From NCBI GenBank assembly GCA_964629575.1, contig CAZVUM010000109.1, positions 1 through 10,972 of the forward strand: 10,972 bases of DNA. Reading direction: 5' to 3'. Below the pieces are notes generated by a model that saw only the letters and a list, made by a program, of their open reading frames with translations, ran no database searches and was not told the origin of the DNA. The translations under genes and the position numbers were made by a program. The stretch comes from JAYPWI01 sp964629575 (GTDB taxonomy: Bacteria; Actinomycetota; Acidimicrobiia; Acidimicrobiales; Poriferisodalaceae). Positions within the stretch are counted from its first letter, which is position 1. Every line of letters starts with the position of its first letter. Below are positions 1 to 6,900 of this stretch, one piece after another.

Positions 1-61
1 TATGACCCATCGTGCCAACATTCACATGCGGCTTCGTCCGCTCAAACTTCTCCTTCGCCAT
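1..61 (-). CDS. tuf: Elongation factor Tu, N-terminal 20 codons only
   Basis: This is the start of translation elongation factor Tu, the GTPase that delivers aminoacyl-tRNA to the ribosomal A site. Only 20 residues lie in the window; they begin MAKEKFERTKPHVNVGTMGH, the highly conserved EF-Tu amino terminus that leads straight into the first GTP-binding loop (GHVDHGKT), which would lie beyond base 1. The ATG at 59-61 is supported by a purine-rich ribosome binding site eight bases upstream. It is the last visible gene of the str operon, 93 bases after fusA, the usual place for tuf. The identification is firm despite the short length; nothing can be said about the rest of the protein. Confidence 0.95.
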   Translation of the reverse strand, partial: MAKEKFERTKPHVNVGTMGH

Positions 62-69
62 GGGTCACT

Positions 70-75
70 CTCTCC
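70..75 (-). promoter_or_regulatory. Ribosome binding site of tuf
   Basis: On the minus strand GGAGAG stands eight bases before the tuf ATG, a good Shine-Dalgarno match at normal spacing. It confirms the chosen start. Confidence 0.8.
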
Positions 76-78
76 GGT

Positions 79-108
79 GTTGCAAGTTGTTGTTGCTATT
101 GATTGATA
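79..108 (-). promoter_or_regulatory. CAA-rich, GC-poor leader before tuf
   Basis: This stretch is strikingly poor in G and C compared with its surroundings. Read on the minus strand it runs CTATCAATCAATAG followed by repeated CAA units, directly ahead of the tuf ribosome binding site. Seen: low GC and little potential for stable pairing. Inferred: an unstructured leader that eases ribosome loading on a very highly expressed gene. I could not fit a convincing -35/-10 pair, so a tuf-specific promoter is possible but not supported. Confidence 0.4.
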
Positions 109-127
109 GGGGTGGGAAATCTTCGAA

Positions 128-144
128 CCCGCCAAGCCGGCGGG
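128..144 (-). other. Hairpin between fusA and tuf
   Basis: Eleven bases after the fusA stop the minus strand can fold CCCGCC/GGCGGG around a five-base loop, a six-pair all-GC stem. The following bases (TTCGAAGATTT) are moderately T-rich but do not form a proper U-tract. It could be a weak attenuator or a processing or stability element that sets the EF-G to EF-Tu transcript ratio. A full intrinsic terminator is unlikely because tuf appears to rely on read-through from upstream. Confidence 0.4.
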
Positions 145-154
145 GGTGGTGCTG

Positions 155-2239
155 TTACTCGCCGCGAACGCGCTTGATGATCTCTTCAGCGATGTTCGGT
201 GGGACCTGCTGGTACGAGTCGAACTGCATGCTGTAGTTCGCCCGGCCCTGGGTCTTGGAGCGAAGGTCGTTAGCGTATCCGAACATCTCGGACAGGGGAA
301 CCTGCGCATCGATGACCTGGGAGGCACCGCGTGCCTCCATCTGGCCGACGCGGCCGCGACGTGAGTTGAGGTCGCCGATCACATCGCCCATGTAGTCCTC
401 GGGTGTGACGACCTCGACGGCCATGATCGGCTCCATGAGCGCGGGGTTGGCCTTGCGGGCCGCCTCGCGCATGGCCATCGATCCGGCGATCTTGAACGCC
501 ATCTCCGAGGAGTCGGTGTCGTGGCTCTTGCCGTCGACCAGCTCGACCTCGACGTCCTCGAGCGGGTACCCGGCCAGCGGTCCCGCGTCGAGCGAGGACT
601 GAAGGCCCTGTGACACCGAGCCGATGTACTCGCGCGGGATGGCGCCGCCCTTGATCTGGTCGTCGAAGGTGAAGCCGGTGCCCTTCGCGCCCGGCCGCAC
701 GTTGATCACCACGATCGCGTACTGGCCGGAACCGCCGGTCTGTTTGATGTGTCGGTACTCGAAGCGCTGCACCTCAGAGGTGAGCGACTCACGGTACGCG
801 ACCTGCGGCTTGCCGACCGTTGCATCGACGCGGAACTCCCGCATCATGCGGTCGACGAGGACCTCGAGATGCAGCTCGCCCATACCGGAGATGACCGTCT
901 GGCCCGTCTCCTCATCGGTGCGCACCCGGAAGGTCGGGTCTTCTTCGGACAGTGCAGCGAGCGCCTTGCTCAGCTTGTCCTGGTCGACCTTGCTGCGCGG
1001 CTCGACGGCGACATGAACGACCGGCTCGGGGAAGGTCAGCTGCTCGAGGATGATCGGGCTGCCGGGATCGCAGAGCGTGTCGCCGGTGCGGGTGTTCTTG
1101 AGCCCGATGCCGGCCACGATGTCGCCGGCGTGGATGTCGTCGCGGTCTTCACGGTTGTTGGCGTGCATCTGCAAGATGCGGCCGATGCGCTCACGGTTGC
1201 CCGACGTGGTGTTGAGCACCTGCCCGCCCTTCTCGAGCGAGCCGCTGTAGACCCTGAAGTAGGTCAGCTTGCCCACGTGAGGGTCGGTCATGATCTTGAA
1301 CGCGAGCGCCGAGAAGGGCTCGTTGTCGTCGGGCCTGCGCTCGAGCTCGCCCTCGCCCTTGGTGTCTGTGCCCTTGATCGAGCCGACATCGAGCGGTGAC
1401 GGGAGGTACATGGTGACTGCGTCGAGCAGGGGCTGAACACCCTTGTTCTTGAACGCGGTCCCGGTGAGGATCGGCACGATCTGGTTGGAGACGGTGCCCT
1501 CGCGAAGCGCAGCATGCAGCGTCTCTTCGTCGACGTCCTCGCCTTCGAGGTACGCCATCATGATCGAGTCATCGACATCGGCCAGAGCCTCGAGCAGCTT
1601 GCCTCGGTACTCCTGGGAGATCTCCATCATGTCATCGGGGATCTCGCGGTCTTCGTACTCAGCGCCCAGCTCTTCGCCCGTCCACACGACGGCCTTCATC
1701 CGCACGAGGTCCACGATGCCCTGGAAGTCGGCCTCGATGCCGATGGGTAGCTGGATCACCGCGACGTTGGCTTGGAGCCGCTCCTCGATGCTGGCCAGGC
1801 TGTCGTAGAAGGACGCGCCGGTGCGGTCCAGCTTGTTGATGAAGCACATGCGCGGAACGCGGTACTTGTCGGCCTGCCGCCACACGGTCTCGGTCTGTGG
1901 CTCCACCCCGGCGACGCCGTCGAACACGGCGACAGCGCCGTCGAGCACGCGCAGGGAACGCTCGACCTCGACGGTGAAGTCGACGTGGCCGGGCGTGTCG
2001 ATGATGTTGATCTGGTGGTCGTTCCACATGCAGGTCGTGGCCGCGGAGGTGATGGTGATCCCGCGCTCTTGTTCCTGCTCCATCCAGTCCATCGTGGCTG
2101 CGCCGTCGTGGACCTCACCGATCTTGTAGTTGACACCGGTGTAGTAGAGGATGCGCTCGGTCGTCGTCGTCTTGCCGGCATCGATGTGGGCCATGATGCC
2201 GATGTTTCGCACGCGGTCCAGTGGGTGATTGCGTGGCAT
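155..2239 (-). CDS. fusA: Elongation factor G
   Basis: This 694-residue protein is the ribosomal translocase EF-G, which uses GTP to move tRNAs and mRNA after each peptide bond and also acts in ribosome recycling. All GTPase signatures are present: AHIDAGKTT (residues 17-25), RGIT of switch I (59-62), DTPGH with the catalytic histidine (81-85) and NKLD (135-138). Later blocks are also typical: GKLTYFRVYSG in domain II, GMGELHLEV in domain III, a domain IV region rich in conserved glycines (KQTGGSGQYA), and a domain V ending in KRVRGE. Length is normal for bacterial EF-G, and the sequence looks like the housekeeping copy rather than a tetracycline-protection or EF-G2 paralogue. The ATG start follows a modest GAGG ribosome binding site at 2250-2253. 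It lies in the str operon after rpsG. The stop is TAA. Confidence 0.98.
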   Translation of the reverse strand: MPRNHPLDRVRNIGIMAHIDAGKTTTTERILYYTGVNYKIGEVHDGAATMDWMEQEQERGITITSAATTCMWNDHQINIIDTPGHVDFTVEVERSLRVLDGAVAVFDGVAGVEPQTETVWRQADKYRVPRMCFINKLDRTGASFYDSLASIEERLQANVAVIQLPIGIEADFQGIVDLVRMKAVVWTGEELGAEYEDREIPDDMMEISQEYRGKLLEALADVDDSIMMAYLEGEDVDEETLHAALREGTVSNQIVPILTGTAFKNKGVQPLLDAVTMYLPSPLDVGSIKGTDTKGEGELERRPDDNEPFSALAFKIMTDPHVGKLTYFRVYSGSLEKGGQVLNTTSGNRERIGRILQMHANNREDRDDIHAGDIVAGIGLKNTRTGDTLCDPGSPIILEQLTFPEPVVHVAVEPRSKVDQDKLSKALAALSEEDPTFRVRTDEETGQTVISGMGELHLEVLVDRMMREFRVDATVGKPQVAYRESLTSEVQRFEYRHIKQTGGSGQYAIVVINVRPGAKGTGFTFDDQIKGGAIPREYIGSVSQGLQSSLDAGPLAGYPLEDVEVELVDGKSHDTDSSEMAFKIAGSMAMREAARKANPALMEPIMAVEVVTPEDYMGDVIGDLNSRRGRVGQMEARGASQVIDAQVPLSEMFGYANDLRSKTQGRANYSMQFDSYQQVPPNIAEEIIKRVRGE

Positions 2240-2314
2240 TGCGGTGCTGCCTCGGGTTTCTCGTGGTCAGGGGGTGTGGGTCAGAACGTGAAGATGAGAC
2301 GTCCCAGTCGCGTC

Positions 2315-2344
2315 CGGACCCGACCTATCAGTGTGCCGGGTCCG
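2315..2344 (-). promoter_or_regulatory. Strong hairpin in the rpsG-fusA gap
   Basis: The 136-base gap between rpsG and fusA holds a perfect eight-pair inverted repeat, CGGACCCG with CGGGTCCG, at 2315-2322 and 2337-2344. Two further pairs (a G-U and a C-G) extend the stem to ten and leave a ten-base loop, ACACTGATAG on the transcript. No U-tract follows, so it is not a classical terminator. It lies about 75 bases before the fusA start. Inferred roles are mRNA processing, protection of the upstream message, or a protein-binding leader element; none is shown by the sequence. Confidence 0.55.
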
Positions 2345-2375
2345 AGAGGCTGATGGGTCGACAGATCGAAGGGCG

Positions 2376-2846
2376 CTACCAGCGGTAGTGAGCGAAGGCC
2401 TTGTTGGCTTCGGCCATGCGATGGGTGTCTTCTTTGCGCTTGGCCGCGGAGCCGGTGCCGTTGCTGGCGTCCAGGAGTTCGTTGGCGAGGCGCTCGGCCA
2501 TGGTGCGCTCGCGGCGATCGCGGGCGAATCCGACGATCCAGCGGATCGACAGAGTGGTGGCCCGGCGAGGACGAACCTCGACTGGCACCTGGTAGGTCGC
2601 GCCACCGACACGCCGGCTCTTCACCTCGAGCTGGGGCTTGGTGTTGTCCACGGCACGCTTGAGAACGCTCAGCGGCTCGCCGCCGGTCTTCTGCTCGATG
2701 ATGTCGAGCGCCTCATAGACGATCCGCTCGGCGGTGGAGCGCTTGCCACGCTGCAGGATCTTGTTGATGACCTGGGTCACGAGGGTGGAGTCATAGACCG
2801 GGTCGGCCGCGAGATCACGGCGGGGTGCTGCGCCACGACGGGGCAT
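2376..2846 (-). CDS. rpsG: 30S ribosomal protein S7
   Basis: This is S7, the primary binding protein that nucleates assembly of the 30S head and lies near the E site and the mRNA exit. The 156-residue length is standard for bacteria. It starts MPRRGAAPRRD and contains the conserved blocks DPVYDSTLVTQVINKIL near the N-terminus, KTGGEPLSVLKRAVDN and VGGATYQVPVEVR in the middle, and ends with RMAEANKAFAHYRW. The open frame extends 22 codons further upstream into rpsL, but the ATG at 2844-2846 gives the family's normal N-terminus and follows a strong AGGAG seven bases away, so that start is used. Only one base separates it from the rpsL stop, so translational coupling to S12 is likely. The stop is TAG. 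Confidence 0.98.
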   Translation of the reverse strand: MPRRGAAPRRDLAADPVYDSTLVTQVINKILQRGKRSTAERIVYEALDIIEQKTGGEPLSVLKRAVDNTKPQLEVKSRRVGGATYQVPVEVRPRRATTLSIRWIVGFARDRRERTMAERLANELLDASNGTGSAAKRKEDTHRMAEANKAFAHYRW

Positions 2847-2847
2847 C

Positions 2848-3219
2848 TCAGCTCTCCTTCTTCGCGCCGTAGCGCGAGCGGGCCTGCTTGCGAGACGACA
2901 CGCCGCTCGCATCGAGGGCGCCGCGGATGATCTTGTAGCGAACGCCGGGGAGATCCTTCACACGCCCCCCACGCACGAGCACGATGCTGTGCTCCTGGAG
3001 GTTGTGGCCCTCGCCGGGGATGTAGGCCGTGACCTCGATACCCGAGGTGAGCCGCACACGCGCGACCTTGCGGAGCGCACTGTTGGGCTTCTTGGGTGTG
3101 TGCGTGTACACGCGGGTGCACACTCCGCGGCGCTGCGGCGAACCCTTGAGTGCGGGTGTCTTGCCTTTGGCCGGCTTGGATTGACGGCCCTTGCGGACCA
3201 GCTGCTGAATCGTGGGCAC
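2848..3219 (-). CDS. rpsL: 30S ribosomal protein S12
   Basis: S12 sits at the decoding centre of the 30S subunit and controls the accuracy of tRNA selection. The 123-residue product has the actinobacterial-type N-terminus MPTIQQLVRKGR and the invariant loops TPKKPNSALRK (residues 41-51) and GEGHNLQEHS (69-78). Lysines 43 and 88, the usual sites of streptomycin-resistance changes, are both wild type, so the protein itself predicts sensitivity. D89, the methylthiolation site in other bacteria, is present in RVKDLPG. Residue 40 is histidine where most homologues I recall have threonine. The start is GTG (3217-3219), preceded by GAGGT at good spacing. It is the first gene after the putative str-operon promoter, and its TGA stop is one base before rpsG. 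Confidence 0.98.
   Translation of the reverse strand: MPTIQQLVRKGRQSKPAKGKTPALKGSPQRRGVCTRVYTHTPKKPNSALRKVARVRLTSGIEVTAYIPGEGHNLQEHSIVLVRGGRVKDLPGVRYKIIRGALDASGVSSRKQARSRYGAKKES
2854..2858 (-). promoter_or_regulatory. Ribosome binding site of rpsG inside the rpsL 3' end
   Basis: The minus strand reads AAGGAGAG over 2852-2859, with AGGAG seven bases before the rpsG ATG. It lies within the last codons of rpsL. It decides the S7 start at 2846 over the longer open frame to 2912. Confidence 0.85.
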
Positions 3220-3224
3220 CAGGT

Positions 3225-3229
3225 ACCTC
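3225..3229 (-). promoter_or_regulatory. Ribosome binding site of rpsL
   Basis: GAGGT on the minus strand lies five bases before a GTG codon. It supports the GTG as the true start of S12, since the next residues PTIQQL are the normal beginning of the family. Confidence 0.75.
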
Positions 3230-3281
3230 GGAAGAGATGAATGGAGGCGGGTCGCGGAGCCGGCGGCGCGAAGAATGAGCC

Positions 3282-3317
3282 GGTCCGAAACCAGAGAGCA
3301 ATCGTACGGGTCGGACC
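3282..3317. repeat. Seven-base inverted repeat around the rpsL promoter -10
   Basis: GGTCCGA at 3282-3288 and TCGGACC at 3311-3317 are perfect reverse complements 22 bases apart. One arm is in the spacer between the putative -35 and -10, and the other is just downstream of the expected start of transcription. Because the downstream arm alone would be transcribed, any role would be at the DNA level, such as an operator. A chance match is quite possible in GC-rich DNA. Confidence 0.35.
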
Positions 3318-3329
3318 ACCGAAGGGCAA
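3301..3329 (-). promoter_or_regulatory. Putative promoter of the str operon (rpsL-rpsG-fusA-tuf)
   Basis: On the minus strand TTGCCC (3324-3329) and TACGAT (3301-3306) are separated by exactly 17 bases. These match the -35 (TTGACA) and -10 (TATAAT) consensus in four of six positions each, including the strongly conserved T1, A2 and T6 of the -10. Transcription would begin near 3294, giving a leader of about 75 bases before the rpsL GTG. The site begins just 14 bases after the lipoprotein stop and sits in the only gap before rpsL. This is inferred from motif match and position. Confidence 0.55.
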
Positions 3330-3343
3330 CTCGCGGCGTCGGC

Positions 3344-3868
3344 TCAGCCGTTGGAGGCCCGGATGGCTGTCACGATCGCGGTGAGAGTCGGCGTGTCGCG
3401 AGCCCGAACCACCACCAAAGTGGACTCTCGCCAGATCACAGTGATGGCATCGTCACCGTATGGTTCGGTGCAGAGGACACCCTCGACGGTCGAGCGGAAG
3501 GTCGGGTCCGCCGCGGCGTCGGGGGCCACGCGCACCGCCAAGACTGCGGCCACGCTGCTTCGGTCTTCTCCGAGACCGATCGCGGCCGCGTCCAACACGA
3601 AGGGTCCCACCCTCGGATCGTCGGTCAACGCCTTCAGCAGCTGCTCGTTGGCCGCATCCGACAACCCGACAACCGTCAGCGCTGCTGGCCACACGATGGC
3701 GTCGAGCAGCGCCCGCGGTTCGGGACCCTGGTCGACGTCGAAGGTGAGGGGCGGGCTCGGCGTCGTGGAGGTGGCGGCCCCGTCGGTGGTCGTCGAACTC
3801 GACGAGCAGGCGCCGACAACGACGGCGGCGGCGAGCACCAGGTTGGCGCTCGCCGCTCGTCGGTTCAT
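3344..3868 (-). CDS. Predicted lipoprotein of unknown function
   Basis: I do not recognise this 174-residue protein. It has a lipoprotein signal peptide: two arginines at positions 3-4, a hydrophobic alanine/valine/leucine stretch (about 9-18) and the lipobox VGAC with the lipidated cysteine at 21. A low-complexity serine/threonine linker follows (about 22-40), then a globular domain ending in a beta-rich segment (DDAITVIWRESTLVVVRARD) and a short helix. Besides C21 it has one more cysteine, C133. It is expected to be anchored on the outer face of the cytoplasmic membrane. It begins 30 bases after the rpoC stop, in the same frame as rpoC, without a clear ribosome binding site, so its translation may depend on ribosomes finishing rpoC. 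Its TGA stop is just before the rpsL promoter. A non-polymerase, non-ribosomal gene here is unusual. The coding call rests on the complete signal-peptide architecture and the snug fit between neighbours. Confidence 0.8.
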   Translation of the reverse strand: MNRRAASANLVLAAAVVVGACSSSSTTTDGAATSTTPSPPLTFDVDQGPEPRALLDAIVWPAALTVVGLSDAANEQLLKALTDDPRVGPFVLDAAAIGLGEDRSSVAAVLAVRVAPDAAADPTFRSTVEGVLCTEPYGDDAITVIWRESTLVVVRARDTPTLTAIVTAIRASNG

Positions 3869-3883
3869 GGTTCTGGGGGCCGC

Positions 3884-3900
3884 AGCCCGACTGCCGGGCT
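3884..3900 (-). other. Small hairpin overlapping the rpoC stop codon
   Basis: The last two bases of the rpoC TAG are part of a six-pair perfect stem, AGCCCG with CGGGCT, around a five-base loop. No T-run follows, so it is not a typical terminator. It occupies most of the 30-base gap before the lipoprotein start and could influence termination or restart of translation, or be a chance fold in GC-rich DNA. Confidence 0.35.
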
Positions 3901-6900
3901 AGCCGGCGTCGCCGAGGCCGATCACGTCGGCGCCGTTGGATCCGTTGCCGGTCGCGTCACCGTCTTCGCCACCGATGCTGGCCAACCACTCCGCCGGATC
4001 TTCCTCGGAGGAGTAGAAGTCCATGGGGACGTAGTCGGGTGCCGTGGTCTCGATGTTGCGGTACCTGCCCTGGCCGGTTCCGGCCGGGATCAGCTTGCCG
4101 ATGATGATGTTCTCTTTGAGACCCTTCAGGTCGTCGCGACGCGACTCGATGGCCGCCTCGGTGAGGACCCTCGTGGTCTCCTGGAACGACGCCGCAGACA
4201 ACCACGAATCGGTCGCCAGAGAGGCCTTGGTGATGCCCATGATGACGGGCCGGGCTTCGGCGGGCCGCTTGCCCTCCTGCACCAGGTTGCGGTTGACCTC
4301 GGCGTACACGCGCTGGTCGACCTGCTCGCCGGGAAGGAAGTCCGACTCGCCTGCCTCGCCGACGAGGACCCGGCGGGTCATCTGACGCACGATCAGCTCG
4401 ATGTGCTTGTCGTGGATCGAGACGCCCTGCTCGCGGTACACCTTCTGCACCTCTTCGACGAGGTACTGCTGGGTCTCGCGGACACCACGGATCTCGAGGA
4501 GCTCCTTGGGGTCGCGGGGACCGTCGACGAGCGGGTCGCCTGCCTTGATCTCCTGCCCGTCGACGACGGCCAGGCGGGCGATCGACGGGACGGTGTGGGA
4601 GTCCTCTTCACCGTCGTCGCCGATCACCTCGATCACCCGGCCACGACCATCGTCGTCGCCGATGCGCACGACACCGGTGCGCGATGCCAGCACGGCCTTG
4701 CCCTTGGGGCTGCGAGCCTCGAAGAGCTCGACGACGCGGGGCAGACCGCCAGCGATGTCGCTGCCTGCCACACCGCCGGTGTGGAAGGTCCGCATCGTCA
4801 GCTGGGTGCCGGGCTCGCCGATCGACTGGGCGGCGATCACGCCGACCGCTTCGCCGACCTCGATGGTGTTGCCAGTGGCGAGCGAGCCGCCGTAGGCCTT
4901 GGCCGACACGCCGAACTCCGAGTCGTCGGTGAGCGGCGAGAGCACGCGCACTCGGTCGACCTCGGGATCGTCGCGCAGCTTGTCCATCTCCTCTTCACCG
5001 ACGAGCGTGCCGGCGGGCAGCACTTCACCGTCGGAAAGGGTGACGTCGTCGGCCAAACAACGGCTGAACAGACGCGTATCGAGGTAGGTCCGCTTGTCTG
5101 GGGAGTCGGGCCCGATGTCGTCGAGCCACAACCCGCGAATCGGCCCGCCCCGCTCGAAGGGGTCCTCCTCGTTGATGATCAGCTCCTGGGCGACATCGAC
5201 GAGACGCCGGGTGAGGTACCCCGAGTCTGCCGTTCGGAGCGCCGTGTCGACGAGTCCCTTACGGGCGCCCGGAGTGGAGATGAAGTACTCCAACGTGGCC
5301 AAGCCCTCGCGGTAGGAGGACTTGATCGGACGGGGAATGATGTCACCGCGGGGGTTGGCCACCAGACCGCGGATCGCCGCGATCTGTCGAACCTGCATCA
5401 TGTTTCCGCGTGCACCCGATCCCACCATCATCTCGATGGGGTTGTACTTCACCTCCTTGAGTTCTCGCTCGAGGCTGGCCCGAACCTCTTCGGTCGCTGA
5501 GGTCCAGATCTCCACTTCCTTCTGGCGGCGCTCACCATCGGTGATGATGCCGCGGCGGAACTGGGTCTCGACCCGCTCGGCCTCGCCCTCGTAACGCTCG
5601 AGGATGTCGGCCTTGTCCGGCGGGGTACGCACGTCGTCGATCGAGATCGTGAGACCCGAGATCGAGGCGTACTTGTAGCAGATGTCTTTGATGCGATCGA
5701 GGCTCGCCGCCACTTCGTGGGTGGGGTACTCATCGGACAGATCGCGCACGATCCGGCCGAAGTCGCCCTTCTTCACCGCCGAGTTCACGTACGGGAAGTC
5801 ACCGGGAAGAGTGGAGTTGAACAGCGCGCGACCAGCGGTGGTCGTCAGGTACCCGTCCTCGCTCGCCAGCTCTTCGGTGTGCCAGATGATCGGCTCGTGC
5901 AGGTTCACCGCGCCGAGGGCGAGCGCCTTCTCGATCTGGTGCAGGTGCTTGAAATGCGGGGCTGGCCGGTCGTGGCCGGGCTCGCGGAGCTCGGTGAGGT
6001 AGTAGCCACCGATGATCATGTCCTGGCTGGGCACCGTCATCGGACGCCCGTCGGCCGGTGACAGGATGTTGTTGGCCGACAACATCAGCACCCGCGCCTC
6101 GGCCTGGGCCTCGGACGACAAGGGCAGATGGACCGCCATCTGGTCGCCGTCGAAGTCGGCATTGAACGCTGCGCACACGAGCGGGTGGATCTGGATGGCC
6201 TTGCCCTCGACGAGCACCGGCTCGAAGGCCTGGATACCGAGGCGGTGAAGGGTGGGAGCGCGGTTGAGAAGAACCGGGTGCTCCTTGATCACTTCTTCGA
6301 GCACGTCCCAGACCTGGCTGCGACGCCGCTCGACCATCCGCTTGGCCGACTTGATGTTCTGAGCGATCTCCTGATCGACCAGCCGCTTCATCACGAAGGG
6401 CTTGAACAACTCGAGGGCCATCAGCTTGGGCAGACCACATTGGTGCAGGCGCAACGTGGGACCCACCACGATGACCGAGCGGCCCGAGTAGTCGACGCGC
6501 TTGCCGAGCAGGTTCTGACGGAAGCGCCCCTGCTTGCCCTTGAGCATGTCGGAGAGCGACTTGAGTGGCCGGTTGCCCGGTCCGGTCACCGGACGACCGC
6601 GGCGGCCGTTGTCGAACAAAGCGTCGACGGCCTCCTGAAGCATGCGCTTCTCGTTGTTCACGATGATCTCGGGCGCACCGAGATCGAGCAGACGCTTGAG
6701 ACGGTTGTTCCGGTTGATGACCCGGCGATACAGGTCGTTGAGGTCCGAGGTGGCGAACCGGCCACCGTCGAGCTGCACCATCGGGCGCAGCTCGGGCGGG
6801 ATCACCGGAACGGCGTCGAGGATCATCGCCCGCGGGTCGTTGATGCGCCGGCCGTGCTCGTCGCGACGGTTGAACGCAGTGAGGATCTTCAGCCGCTTGA

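Noticed and set aside
2847..2912. Longer S7 start at 2912
   Set aside because: The 22 extra codons overlap rpsL and give an arginine/alanine-rich tail foreign to S7. The ATG at 2846 has a strong ribosome binding site and the family's normal N-terminus.
3259..3283. GCCGGC and GCCGG copies in the rpsL leader as a regulatory hairpin
   Set aside because: The possible stem has only five pairs and such matches are frequent in GC-rich sequence.
3336..3352. Short CGGC/GCCG fold at the lipoprotein stop as a terminator
   Set aside because: Only four pairs with a three-base loop and no T-run; it is too weak to call.
3212..5500. A 762-codon open frame on the plus strand opposite rpoC, the lipoprotein gene and the rpsL promoter
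   Set aside because: It is antisense to a certain rpoC gene. Its product is low in complexity and rich in G, R, V, D and A, as expected of the mirror frame of a GC-rich gene, and it shows no recognisable domain.
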